The notes beneath the pieces were generated by a model. That model was not told where the DNA came from. It did no database searches and saw only the letters and a list, made by a program, of their open reading frames with translations. A stretch of 64,000 nucleotides of DNA from Candidatus Thorarchaeota archaeon (GTDB taxonomy: Archaea > Asgardarchaeota > Thorarchaeia > Thorarchaeales > Thorarchaeaceae): positions 186,001 through 250,000 of the forward strand of contig JAFGAR010000081.1 in the NCBI GenBank assembly GCA_016933575.1, read 5' to 3'. Numbering within the stretch: position 1 is the first letter of the stretch; every line of letters starts with the position of its first letter. This document shows, piece after piece, positions 17,281-25,312 of this stretch. The position numbers were made by a program, and so were the translations under genes.

Positions 17281-17676
17281 TTGTCTTCCAAGACCGATAT
17301 GTTGAAAGAACTTTTATTAGATTTGAGTAGAGCCTCCCAAGGAAATGTGGAAGCTAGCGTTATCATCTCAAAGTCCCAGGGACTTCCAATCTATTCTCTT
17401 TATCCTGATGGTGTTGATGACAAACGAATTCCCGATGAGGACGTCATAGCAGGGAGATCCACTCAGATACAAGAAGCCACACGAAAAGTCTTCAAGCAGT
17501 TAAAACGTGGCCCTCTAATCCGAATGCTTATTGAAGGCGAAACTGGATATGTCATAATCTGTGATGCAGGGGATGATGCAATCCTTGTTGTTCTTACAAA
17601 TAAGCGTGCAAATATTGGATATATGTTCTTCTCGATGTCTAGAACTGCTCGTCGTATTCAACAAGTGTTGTCATAA
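17281..17676 (+). CDS. Roadblock/LC7 domain protein
   Basis: A single-domain Roadblock/LC7 protein (131 aa). Pattern: helix (MLKELLLDLSRASQGNVEAS), first strands VIISKSQGLPIYSLYP, long helix (TRKVFKQLKRG), strands IRMLIEGETGYVIICDAGDD then AILVVLTNKRANIGYMFFSM, and a final helix. Such proteins often act as regulators or scaffolds of small GTPases and are numerous in Asgard genomes. The start is TTG 17281 after GGGAGGT, with ATG 17299 possible. No GTPase lies next to it. Confidence 0.85.
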   Translation: MSSKTDMLKELLLDLSRASQGNVEASVIISKSQGLPIYSLYPDGVDDKRIPDEDVIAGRSTQIQEATRKVFKQLKRGPLIRMLIEGETGYVIICDAGDDAILVVLTNKRANIGYMFFSMSRTARRIQQVLS

Positions 17677-17731
17677 TCCTACGTCCCATCGTCACTTTTA
17701 TCTATCCACTAAATGAGGACCAATAAGACTG

Positions 17732-18673
17732 GTGATTATAGTGTCCAAAGAAAAGCAGAATGAAAACAATAGTGATACAGCATCCGAAGATGTGTGGGAG
17801 AAATGGCGTCGAGCAGGAGTAGTCGCCCGTGAAGCTCTTGCATTGGCACGACCGATGATTGAACCTGGTGTGAAAGTAATTGATATCATCGATACTGTAG
17901 AGAACTATATTCGTGAGAATTCCTCGGGAACCTCATTTCCATGCAATGTATCGCTGAACAACATTGCAGCACACTATACCTCTCCCCTTAATGATGAAAC
18001 AGTGATTGAGGCGGGCGATCTTGTGACTGTTGACTGTGGCTCGCATGTTGACGGATGTATCGCTGACACTGCATTCACCATAGCTTTGAATCCTGACCAT
18101 GAAGCTCTTGTCAAGGCATCTGTAGATGCTACAAACGTAGCTATCAAGATGATGAGACCTGGTGCGAAACTCAATACTATTGGCGCCCTCATTGAAGACA
18201 CTATCACTAGTGCAGGATTCAGGCCTATCAAACAATTGACTGGACACCAACTCAAGGAGTATGAGCTACACGCAGAAAAACAGGTTCCATGTGTATCTGG
18301 TAAATCAGAGGTTCTTGTAGAAGAGGGCGAGGTCTATGCTGTTGAGACCTTTGCTAGTACTGGTTCAGGGAATATCACTGACCTACCAAATCCAACTATC
18401 TATCAACTTCTTCCAATGCGCGTACCTTTGCGATTCAGCGGCTCCAAGCAGTTTGCAGGAATTGCTAGGAAGGAGTATCGTGAATTTCCATTTGCAGAGC
18501 GATGGCTTGCACAGCGTATGAAGCATGCCACCCTAAAGATGGCTATCAGAGAGCTCCAACAGAATGGGGCACTCTTTGGTCACAAGATTCTTGCAGAGGA
18601 GAAGGGTGAGTTTGTGTCTCAACATGAGCATACAATAATCATCACAAAGGATGGTTATGAACAGACGACATGA
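17732..18673 (+). CDS. map: Methionine aminopeptidase, type II
   Basis: Removes the initiator methionine from new proteins. Pita-bread fold with metal ligands in VTVDCGSHVDG, then CIADTAFTIAL, LTGHQLKEYE (His), VYAVETFASTG (Glu) and QHEHTIII (Glu). The insertion between the last two ligands and the length of 313 aa fit the archaeal type II enzyme. The start is a GTG at 17732, with another GTG at 17741. The N-terminal 25 residues are polar and extra to the fold. It is followed by a 179-nt gap leading to TFB. Confidence 0.94.
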   Translation: MIIVSKEKQNENNSDTASEDVWEKWRRAGVVAREALALARPMIEPGVKVIDIIDTVENYIRENSSGTSFPCNVSLNNIAAHYTSPLNDETVIEAGDLVTVDCGSHVDGCIADTAFTIALNPDHEALVKASVDATNVAIKMMRPGAKLNTIGALIEDTITSAGFRPIKQLTGHQLKEYELHAEKQVPCVSGKSEVLVEEGEVYAVETFASTGSGNITDLPNPTIYQLLPMRVPLRFSGSKQFAGIARKEYREFPFAERWLAQRMKHATLKMAIRELQQNGALFGHKILAEEKGEFVSQHEHTIIITKDGYEQTT

Positions 18674-18840
18674 GGTGCAGTATTTCGACACCCCCGACGA
18701 TTCTCCGGTTCTTTCTTCGGTCAACACAGAAGTGTTAAAAGTCTATAATCTAAGTTATTCTATTGTGGGTCCCGGGAAACTGTCATCGGTGCTTTGACTT
18801 CTCTATGAATACTGGCGGTTACTAACCGGTTCCAACACTT

Positions 18841-18849
18841 GGAGGAGAG
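18841..18849 (+). promoter_or_regulatory. Strong ribosome binding site that fixes a TTG start
   Basis: GGAGGAGAG ends 4 nt before TTG 18853 (GGAGG to TTG spacing 7). No ATG in frame lies close, so this site supports the TTG start of the first TFB. A TATA-like CTATAATC at about 18741 lies upstream, giving a leader of about 78 nt. That leader contains CGGTT and AACCG three bases apart, a small possible operator. Confidence 0.5.
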
Positions 18850-18852
18850 AGA

Positions 18853-19830
18853 TTGGACCGCATCCGTAGTACTGATGATAAGAAGGGAGCTGCCGAATCT
18901 TCCATTGAACTAATTTGTTGCCCAGAGTGTAAGTCTACTACCGTAGTTGAGGATACCACTCGAGGTGAACGAGTGTGCGGCGGTTGTGGTCTTGTACTAT
19001 CCGACCATCGTATTGATACCGGAGCCGAATGGCGTGCATTCAGTACTGAAGAGAGTGACTCTCGAAGTAGAGTTGGAGCACCACTTCGCTATACCGTGCA
19101 TGATAAGGGACTCTCAACAGTTATTGACTGGAGAGATCGGGACACCTCTGGGAAGAAGTTGAGTCCGACACGAAGGTCGGAGATCTATCGATTGCGTAAA
19201 TGGCAGATACGGTCTAGAGTACATTCGAGCATGGATCGTAATCTTGCACAGGCTATGTCCGAACTCGAACGATTGTCCTCACAGCTTGGAATCCCTGAAC
19301 CAATTCGTGAGCTTGCAGCACTTCTCTACAGAAAATCTATCATCAAGAAACTAGTCCGTGGACGAAGTATTGAAGCTATGGTGGCAGCAACGCTCTATGC
19401 TGCATGCAGGATACGGGAAAAACCCCGTCCTCTTGACGAGGTTGCTGATGCTTCGCGTATCGATAGAAAGAAATTGGGACAGTGTTATCGACTTCTTCTA
19501 AGAAATCTAGCAATCAAGATCCCACTCTCTAATCCAGTCGCTTACATCTCCCGTTTTGCATCACAACTCGAACTCTCGAGCCCTGTGCAGCTCCGGACCG
19601 TTGAGATTTTGCAAAGAAGTCGCGATATTGGTCTCACAATAGGTCGTGACCCGCTTGGTCTTGCAGCGGCAGCAATTTACGTCGCCTCTATCATGTTAGA
19701 TGAACGCCGGACACAACGAGAGATTGCTGAGGTCGCAAGGGTCACTGAAGTCACAGTACGCAATCGCTACAAAGAGATCGTAAAGAAGCTCAGTATTGAT
19801 TCCATGGGTCTTGAACCTATAGAACACTGA
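18853..19830 (+). CDS. tfb: Transcription initiation factor B (first copy)
   Basis: TFB (325 aa), the TFIIB homologue that joins TBP-DNA and recruits RNA polymerase. N-terminal zinc ribbon CPECKSTTVVEDTTRGERVC, then GGC; the B-reader/linker region EWRAFSTEE; two cyclin repeats (about 130-220 and 225-320), with LAAAAIYVASIM and a recognition helix TEVTVRNRYKEIVK. It differs clearly from the second TFB at 38886-39839, so promoter sets may be split between them. Confidence 0.95.
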   Translation: MDRIRSTDDKKGAAESSIELICCPECKSTTVVEDTTRGERVCGGCGLVLSDHRIDTGAEWRAFSTEESDSRSRVGAPLRYTVHDKGLSTVIDWRDRDTSGKKLSPTRRSEIYRLRKWQIRSRVHSSMDRNLAQAMSELERLSSQLGIPEPIRELAALLYRKSIIKKLVRGRSIEAMVAATLYAACRIREKPRPLDEVADASRIDRKKLGQCYRLLLRNLAIKIPLSNPVAYISRFASQLELSSPVQLRTVEILQRSRDIGLTIGRDPLGLAAAAIYVASIMLDERRTQREIAEVARVTEVTVRNRYKEIVKKLSIDSMGLEPIEH

Positions 19831-19892
19831 TCTCTCGCTCACTCTACCTGCAATAGTACTAACATGTGTTGAGGATTGGTTATATGCTACCT

Positions 19893-20102
19893 TCTTCCAG
19901 TCTGTTGGAATGACCAATCGACCTGAACCATTTGTTCTGGGAATCCAAGCTTTGACAAGACGTCTCCAATGACCCCTCTATGATCTCCTTGCAGTTCAAT
20001 ATGGCCATGTTTTGCGGCTCCTCCGCAAGCAAGCTTGGCTTTCAGTTTTGTAGCCAAATCACCAAGGTCAATATTCTTGTCAAAACCTTCAAGAATTATG
20101 TT
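19893..20102 (-). pseudogene. Truncated 3' fragment of a second aIF1 (SUI1) gene
   Basis: Read on the minus strand from about 20102, 70 codons run without a stop to TAG and encode ILEGFDKNIDLGDLATKLKA and the rest of an SUI1 domain, ending DWSFQQTGRR. By hand alignment 58 of 70 residues match the intact aIF1 at 22905-23249. Most DNA changes are silent, so this copy was once under selection. The first 44 residues are missing, no start codon is present, and an in-frame TAA lies two codons upstream. The break falls right at the stop codon of the gene at 20103. No homology continues beyond the TAG. Confidence 0.8.
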
Positions 20103-21227
20103 TTAGTTTCTAAAGAGTCCTAATGACATTTGGATGTGTTTTTTCATTTCTTCTGACATGCATATTACTTCAGATTGATACTTCTTGAATTCATCACGGG
20201 ATGAGAAATCCAATGTGTGTACAGTAAAACCTGATTTTTTAAAAGCATCAAAGATGGTCTGTACATTCTGTTTTGAGTAATTATTAACAATCTTTCTATC
20301 CAAATTCTTAAGGATTTCATAGCCGTATGCTGTGTAAAGAAACGTATCCCACTGGGGTCTGTTTCTAAGAACAGGTAACTTGATTCGCTCCATCTCTTCT
20401 TGTCTTATCTCTAGAATTAATTTACTCAGTCTTGCACATTCTGCATTCTCAAGGAAATTGTCATTAATGACTATTCCCACAGTAGACCTTCCAGTTTCCA
20501 CTTGGTCACACATTGTTTCAATAACAACAGGTTCGAGAGTTCTCTTTACATTTTCAATACTTGTGTCTGGAGGTATCTCAAGAATAAGTTCCAGCAAATC
20601 CTTTTCTAATAACCCATATTGTCCAAGACTCAATCCGTTTAAGACACTAGTTTGAGCAGTGATATGTGATGTTCTTCCTTTCACAACCTCTAGCTGGGTA
20701 TGAATAGGTTCCCAAGCCTGTATATTCTCTAATGGCTTATATTTTATCTTGTAAGGTGACCCTCTTGTGAATCCCCAGAAGTCATTTGTGTCAAGCCAAG
20801 TACTCACATCACTTCCTATTTGAAAATAAACTGGGTCATCCTCTGATACGTGTTGGAGTGATTCAAAGAGTGGTGTGATATCCCAAGGCATACTCAGAAG
20901 TCCACAAACTGTCACATCAATACTTCTAACATTCTTGAGTCTGGCCAAGGGGCATAGACTCATCTCTGTTAAGTATTGAAATCCATTTAGTTTTAATGAC
21001 CTAAAATTAGTGAAGTCGGCGAGTCCGGAGAGGTCAATAGAAACGTATTTCGGTTCATTATAGCCCTGCATACTAGCTCCATACAGTTCGATATAGTCCT
21101 TTTGATATCCTCGTAAAATTTCCTCTACTTCCGACTGGTGAATCTCTTCTTGTTCGGTTTTAAATTTCAGATATGCCTTTGAACTCATTACGTTGATTTT
21201 TACTGCATCAGTCAATTTAAGACTCAC
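20103..21227 (-). CDS. Unknown protein with leucine-rich-repeat-like region
   Basis: 374 aa, not recognised. Residues about 60-115 show repeat-like leucine spacing (VSIDLSGLADFTNFRSLKLN, then YLTEMSLCPLARLKNVRSID), as in leucine-rich repeats. The rest is mixed alpha/beta without known motifs. The start is a GTG at 21227; ATG 21188 (MSSKAYLKF) is also possible. It is AT-richer in appearance than its neighbours. Its stop codon abuts the broken aIF1 fragment, placing it at one edge of the accessory islet. Confidence 0.6.
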   Translation of the reverse strand: MSLKLTDAVKINVMSSKAYLKFKTEQEEIHQSEVEEILRGYQKDYIELYGASMQGYNEPKYVSIDLSGLADFTNFRSLKLNGFQYLTEMSLCPLARLKNVRSIDVTVCGLLSMPWDITPLFESLQHVSEDDPVYFQIGSDVSTWLDTNDFWGFTRGSPYKIKYKPLENIQAWEPIHTQLEVVKGRTSHITAQTSVLNGLSLGQYGLLEKDLLELILEIPPDTSIENVKRTLEPVVIETMCDQVETGRSTVGIVINDNFLENAECARLSKLILEIRQEEMERIKLPVLRNRPQWDTFLYTAYGYEILKNLDRKIVNNYSKQNVQTIFDAFKKSGFTVHTLDFSSRDEFKKYQSEVICMSEEMKKHIQMSLGLFRN

Positions 21228-21277
21228 TGTGATTGTTGATTTATCATCTCCTTGATGAATATTCGAGTGAAGCTAGA

Positions 21278-22051
21278 TTAATCATGCAGACTTCCAAAGG
21301 CGTACTGGTCACGAGATGCTGCGAAGTTAATTGCCAGTAATGGTTCATCTGTTGAGCTTGTGCTGAACACATTGGGCTTATCGAGGCCGCTATCAGTGAG
21401 CGACCATCCCACCATCTCAGTATAGCCGAAGTTGACATCATGGGGAACTGAGAGCTTCCCATTCATGCCCTCAGGGAGGTCTACGAACACATTGAGGATT
21501 GTAAAGAAGGAGAGTTCTACATTCAGACCTGTATCCGTGAAGTTCACGTTCTCTGTGAAGATGATGTTGCAGATGCCTTCATTGGTACTGATTTTGACGT
21601 CCTGACCTGCAAGCTCTGCCCCATTGTCATAAATTAGTGTAACATTCAGATTACGACCATCAATGAAGACCTGATAGTAGGTGGCAGTTCCAAGGATCAC
21701 ATCAATAGATGCTATCTTGTAATCACCCATTCCATCAAGGACTAGATGGTAAGCATCTGGATCGTATGATGGCTCGTAGAGAGAGTAGTGATGATGCATT
21801 CCGGGTTCATACTGAACCACATCTATGGAATAGAGAAGATTGGGATTGTCCACAAAGGTGATGGTGACGTTTGTCGATGGTGCGCGGAGGGCTCTTAGGA
21901 ATAACACAGCATGTTTGGTACTTCCAGCAGGATAGGCGCACTCGTAGTGGAAATGAGTCTGAACCAAGGGGATACCTACGAACACCACCAGACCCACCAC
22001 TACAATGACTCCCACACTGATTGAGACCATTTTTCTTCGTTCCATTCTCAC
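21278..22051 (-). CDS. Unknown secreted or membrane-anchored protein
   Basis: 257 aa. After a basic start (MRMERRKMVS) there is one hydrophobic segment, ISVGVIVVVGLVVFVGIPLV (about 10-30), a signal anchor. The remainder is rich in beta-type sequence with many N-x-S/T sites (NVTITF, NVTLIY, NFTDTG), as expected for an exported domain. No known family is recognised. It lies 32 nt downstream of the 235-aa gene and 50 nt upstream of the LRR-like gene, so the three may form one transcript. Confidence 0.6.
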   Translation of the reverse strand: MRMERRKMVSISVGVIVVVGLVVFVGIPLVQTHFHYECAYPAGSTKHAVLFLRALRAPSTNVTITFVDNPNLLYSIDVVQYEPGMHHHYSLYEPSYDPDAYHLVLDGMGDYKIASIDVILGTATYYQVFIDGRNLNVTLIYDNGAELAGQDVKISTNEGICNIIFTENVNFTDTGLNVELSFFTILNVFVDLPEGMNGKLSVPHDVNFGYTEMVGWSLTDSGLDKPNVFSTSSTDEPLLAINFAASRDQYAFGSLHD

Positions 22052-22083
22052 TCACCTCTCACTTCTCGTGTTCGAATTTATGT

Positions 22084-22791
22084 TCATCGCATATTCCCCA
22101 GCATGACAGGGATACGCATAACGAGCATAGCCATGTTCAGACTTAATGCAATTGAGGGAAGTATCAGTCTAGCCTTACTTGCTTGTATCCTTGTTGAACC
22201 GTCTTCCAAGGTGACAAGCGAGATTCCTCTCCTCCCCATTGCCCGAAGCAGTCCACTGGTGATGATGGAGAGCGTCATGGCAGTGAAGAAGACCTCTCCG
22301 CCGCCTATTGGTTGTGCGCTCTTATCATACCGGAGAACATTATCGAAGGCCATCTCAAAGATGACCTCGCCAACCAGTTCAAAATACTCTTTGACTCCAC
22401 GATAGAGTAACGAGCCCAGCTCTCGGGCTGAACTCATCTGAGAGATCTTCTTCAGGGTACTACTGAAGCCGAGGTCAAGCAGGTCATCTATCGTTGTCCC
22501 GAATCGACTGAGAACACTGCTTCCAGTACGTCGTAGCCCTGCACCTAACGCTCCAAGGTCTGCAAAGTTCTCTGCAAGGACTCCACCGAACCTGTTCCCT
22601 GCCCACCTAGCAAATCTTCCAAGACCCTTCGCTGCGGCCCCAATGCCAAAGGAGATACCGTTTGATAATGCTTCGGTCAGGATGAGGTTCCATCCTTGGT
22701 CAGAAGTGATACCCCAGATACTGAAGTTACCGATGTAGTTCCTGTCAACTCCAAGAGCCTGCATGGCACCAAGCAGGATGTGGTCGAACAT
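22084..22791 (-). CDS. Unknown protein with hydrophobic segments, possibly a fragment
   Basis: 235 aa. Several glycine-rich hydrophobic stretches (NGISFGIGAAAKGLGRFARW, then FFTAMTLSIITSGLLRAM and LILPSIALSLNMAMLVM) suggest membrane association. There is no signal peptide at the start. The composition recalls the C-terminal part of a large surface or toxin-like protein, so a 5'-truncated gene is possible. Just upstream on the same strand is a G-rich tract (22811-22849). Function unknown. Confidence 0.5.
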   Translation of the reverse strand: MFDHILLGAMQALGVDRNYIGNFSIWGITSDQGWNLILTEALSNGISFGIGAAAKGLGRFARWAGNRFGGVLAENFADLGALGAGLRRTGSSVLSRFGTTIDDLLDLGFSSTLKKISQMSSARELGSLLYRGVKEYFELVGEVIFEMAFDNVLRYDKSAQPIGGGEVFFTAMTLSIITSGLLRAMGRRGISLVTLEDGSTRIQASKARLILPSIALSLNMAMLVMRIPVMLGNMR

Positions 22792-22810
22792 GGGCCACGA
22801 TTTTTGTCCA

Positions 22811-22849
22811 CCCCTCCTAGTCCCCCGACCTCCACCCCCACCACTCCCC
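22811..22849 (-). other. Possible G-quadruplex upstream of an islet gene
   Basis: On the minus strand four G-runs of 4, 5, 5 and 4 are separated by loops of 6, 8 and 7 nt. The tract ends 20 nt before the ATG at 22791. Such runs stand out in a genome of moderate GC. It could fold as DNA or RNA and affect expression of the gene; the run pattern is seen, the fold is inference. Confidence 0.4.
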
Positions 22850-22904
22850 TTTTTCCTTTTTTGTTTCTAAGCATGTATAATTGAAACACGTTCTCGAATT
22901 GATT

Positions 22905-23249
22905 CTATCTTCTTCCAGTCTGCTGGAATGACCAATCTATGTTGATTGCTTCTTTTGGAAATCCGAGTTTTTCCAGAACTTCTCCTATATTTGCCCTATG
23001 GTCTCCCTGCAGCTCGATATGACCGTGTTTTGCAGCTCCTCCACAGGCAAGCTTGGCTTTCAACTTCGTGGCAAGGTCGTTTAGATCGATATTTTTATCG
23101 AAGCCTTCTAAGATCAAAGTCAAACGACCCCATTTACGGCGCTCGACAGTCACATTAATTCTTGCCTCTTCCTGAGCGATTGTTTCGCACACACAGAGAT
23201 CCTGAGGCAAACCACAATTCGGGCAGATTCCGCCTTCGTCGTTACTCAC
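22905..23249 (-). CDS. Translation initiation factor aIF1 (SUI1)
   Basis: aIF1 (114 aa) binds the small subunit and controls start-codon choice. The N-terminus has a zinc motif, ICPNCGLPQDLCVCE (Cys 9, 12, 19, 21). The SUI1 fold follows: RRKWGRLTLILEGFDKNIDL, then ATKLKAKLACGGAAKHGHIE and LQGDHRANIGEVLEKLGFP. The start is GTG 23249 after AGGAGT, with a TATA-like CTATAAC at about 23272. In many archaea this gene is in the ribosomal operon between uL29 and rnp1; here it stands alone beside an accessory islet, with a broken partial copy on the far side. Confidence 0.95.
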   Translation of the reverse strand: MSNDEGGICPNCGLPQDLCVCETIAQEEARINVTVERRKWGRLTLILEGFDKNIDLNDLATKLKAKLACGGAAKHGHIELQGDHRANIGEVLEKLGFPKEAINIDWSFQQTGRR

Positions 23250-23348
23250 GCATTTATGTACTCCTGAGATTTAGTTATAGCAATATGCTAAGGGAAGAGA
23301 GCCCTCTCGTACATATAAGTTATGCTTTACCCTATCAAAATAAAAAAG

Positions 23349-23399
23349 ATGCGTAAAAGAGCAAGAATTAAGCGGAAAAACAGACCCAAGAAACTATGA
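23349..23399 (+). CDS. Tiny very basic peptide, possible eL41-like
   Basis: A 16-codon reading frame, MRKRARIKRKNRPKKL, ends in TGA overlapping the ATG of the radical SAM gene (ATGA). Eleven of 16 residues are Lys or Arg, which recalls the tiny ribosomal protein eL41 (about 25-37 aa), but the Trp and length of eL41 are lacking. An upstream in-frame ATG at 23322 would give 25 residues (MLYPIKIKK added). A TATA-like ACATATAAG at about 23310 would start transcription close to 23340, favouring the short form. It may instead be only a coupling leader ORF. Confidence 0.35.
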   Translation: MRKRARIKRKNRPKKL

Positions 23400-24988
23400 T
23401 GTCCGACTCTGTACTCATCATCGATGCATTAAGCGCTGGGTCTGGGAAACGAACCAGTTCTAGGGATTCTATCGGTTGTGGACCCAGAAGCGTAGCAGGG
23501 ATTTTTGAGAAGCATGGATTTGACTGCAGAATCTATAGGGCTGAAGAGATTCTTGAGAAAAAGAGTATAATGAGAAAGTTCGATCACATTGCTATCAGCT
23601 CTATGACCATGGACATGCCAGCTACTAGGAAGATCATGAACCTGTGGCGGAGCGGGGCTCGACATTCTGGTAGAGCTATTATTGGAGGTCCTATCGCTTC
23701 AGATTCTCGGGTGATTATAAAATTAGGTGCAGATCTCCTCGTTATTGGTGAAGGTGAGGCTACACTCGAGGAGTTGATTGAGCGGGACTATTTCCATGAG
23801 AAGATCGAGTTGTTGGACGTTCTTGGAATTGCTTTTGCAATCAATGGAAGAGTAGCATATACAAGGCCTCGTGAATTCATATCATCAGAATCTCTCTCAT
23901 CTGATTTTCTACCATCCACCACACGAATACTTGACTACAAGGCGTATCAAGCAAGTAAGGTCTATGTGGAGGTAACTCGGGGTTGCTCCAATTTTAGAAG
24001 GACTCGACTTCCCCTGTTAAATGGAAGTCAATGTTCTGAATGTGGAAATTGCGATGCTGACGAACCCGAAACACGTTTAGATTGCCCAGAAGATATTCCG
24101 CCTGGTTGTGGATTCTGTAGCGTTCCCGGAACGTGGGGCCCTCCAAGAAGCAGGTCTGCAGTGAGTATTGTGAGAGAGATCAAAGAACTTCTGGACTTAG
24201 GGGTCCATAAAATTGTCCTCGAGTCTCCTGGTTTCCTAGACTACTTCCGTGGATCCGAACCCCTCACAGATCCCTGTCATCCACCAGCTAATCTGTCTGC
24301 TATCAAGGATTTACTAGGGCAGATCAATAATCTGCCTCAAGTGATTGATGGAACTGCTCACATTACCATTGAGAACATGAAAGCGTGCCTGTTTACTGAT
24401 GAGGTTGCACAGATGTTAGTTGAGTCAATGATGTCGAGTTCTCCAAATATTGGTCTTGAGACCGGTTCTGAAAAGCACATGCATCAGATCGGTAAATGTG
24501 GAAATCCGCAGGATGTCCTTTCTGCTGTGAAAATTGCGAGTAAGTATGGAATGAAACCCTTTGTGTATTTCATCTATGGTCTCCCTGGAGAGGATGAAGA
24601 CAGTGTGAACGATTCTATTACCATGATGCGGCAAATCAGTGAGGCTGGAGCTGAGAGAATAATTCTGTATGGCTTTAGATCCTTGCCTGGGTCTGCCTTT
24701 GAGAACTACCCCTCCTCCTCAACCAGTAATCCACTTGGGGCTATACTCAGGAGGGAAGCTGATAGAATCAATCGAGTGAAGAAGGATGACTACATCGGAA
24801 AGATTGTTCGTGGTATTGCAGCTGAACAATCCTGGGTCAATAGAGGATACACCATGGTCTATCCCTTGGAAGAAGGTCCCCTCATGACAGTGCCTGGCGG
24901 CTTTTCTGCAGGAACACTCCTGAACATTCGAATAACCAAGGTTCTTAGTAGCGGCCTCCTTGAGGGAGTGGCCCTTCAATCATCCTAA
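23396..24988 (+). CDS. Radical SAM protein with TRAM-like end and split cluster motif
   Basis: 530 aa. An N-terminal region resembles a B12-binding Rossmann domain (residues about 1-140: CGPRSVAGIFEKHGFDCRIY, AIIGGPIASDS, VIGEGEATLEELI). The radical SAM barrel follows, with ASPNIGLETGSEKHMH-like PNIGLETGSEKHMHQIGKCG and FVYFIYGLPGEDEDSV. The C-terminus looks like a TRAM RNA-binding domain. The CxxxCxxC cluster motif is interrupted: VTRGCSNF is separated from GCGFCSVPG by about 40 residues holding C-x2-C-x2-C and another Cys. Substrate unknown; a tRNA or rRNA modification is possible. ATG 23396 and 23399 are in tandem. Confidence 0.8.
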   Translation: MMSDSVLIIDALSAGSGKRTSSRDSIGCGPRSVAGIFEKHGFDCRIYRAEEILEKKSIMRKFDHIAISSMTMDMPATRKIMNLWRSGARHSGRAIIGGPIASDSRVIIKLGADLLVIGEGEATLEELIERDYFHEKIELLDVLGIAFAINGRVAYTRPREFISSESLSSDFLPSTTRILDYKAYQASKVYVEVTRGCSNFRRTRLPLLNGSQCSECGNCDADEPETRLDCPEDIPPGCGFCSVPGTWGPPRSRSAVSIVREIKELLDLGVHKIVLESPGFLDYFRGSEPLTDPCHPPANLSAIKDLLGQINNLPQVIDGTAHITIENMKACLFTDEVAQMLVESMMSSSPNIGLETGSEKHMHQIGKCGNPQDVLSAVKIASKYGMKPFVYFIYGLPGEDEDSVNDSITMMRQISEAGAERIILYGFRSLPGSAFENYPSSSTSNPLGAILRREADRINRVKKDDYIGKIVRGIAAEQSWVNRGYTMVYPLEEGPLMTVPGGFSAGTLLNIRITKVLSSGLLEGVALQSS

Positions 24989-25046
24989 CAGCTCTAGGCA
25001 AAGCTTCATATTATCATATCTTTGAGAAACTGAGTGGTGGTTCACC

Positions 25047-25190
25047 GTGGTATACACCTGTCATAATTGTCATAGAGAAGTAACCCCTGATGGTCTGAAG
25101 ACCCTCCCAGGAGTCAAATGTCCGTACTGCGGTGGTAGAATTCTCTACAAGGTTCGTCCGCCAGTTGTCAAAAGGGTCAAGGGTGCTTGA
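25047..25190 (+). CDS. rpoP: RNA polymerase subunit P (Rpb12)
   Basis: A 47-residue zinc ribbon. It reads MVYTCHNCHREVTPDGLKTL, then PGVKCPYCGGRILYKVRPPV, then VKRVKGA. The pattern CxxC, LPGVKCPYCGxRILYK(V/P)RPPVVKRVKA is that of archaeal RpoP, equal to eukaryotic Rpb12. The four cysteines are at 5, 8, 25 and 28. The start is a GTG with GGTGG 6 nt in front. It is usually near eL43 (L37Ae), which is not here. Confidence 0.93.
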   Translation: MVYTCHNCHREVTPDGLKTLPGVKCPYCGGRILYKVRPPVVKRVKGA

Positions 25191-25208
25191 TTCGACTCCT
25201 TTTCTAAT

Positions 25209-25310
25209 CTATATTAGTCCCAGAAGTAACATTGTTGTGATTACTGTAGAGGCAATCAGCAGTACCAAGAAACAGACCGAATACACCTTTCTTCTAGTTT
25301 CGCGTTTCAT
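25209..25310 (-). CDS. 33-residue membrane peptide coupled to Get3-like gene
   Basis: A small frame directly after the Get3-like ATPase gene (2 nt between stop and ATG). It encodes MKRETRRKVYSVCFLVLLIA, then STVITTMLLLGLI: a basic start and one membrane helix reaching nearly to the C-terminus. A perfect GGAGG lies 7 nt upstream of the ATG, inside the last codons of the ATPase, which is strong support for translation. A membrane segment at the far end is the topology of tail-anchored substrates of Get3, so a functional link is attractive but unproven. Confidence 0.6.
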   Translation of the reverse strand: MKRETRRKVYSVCFLVLLIASTVITTMLLLGLI

Positions 25311-25312
25311 TT

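Noticed and set aside
22677..22889. Glycine-rich open frame on the minus strand
   Set aside because: It is the translation of the G-rich tract and the start of the 235-aa gene in another frame; no coding signal.
20103..22904. Integrase or transposase in the aIF1 islet
   Set aside because: None of the three islet proteins shows a tyrosine/serine recombinase or DDE motif, and no terminal inverted repeats were seen, so no mobile element is annotated.
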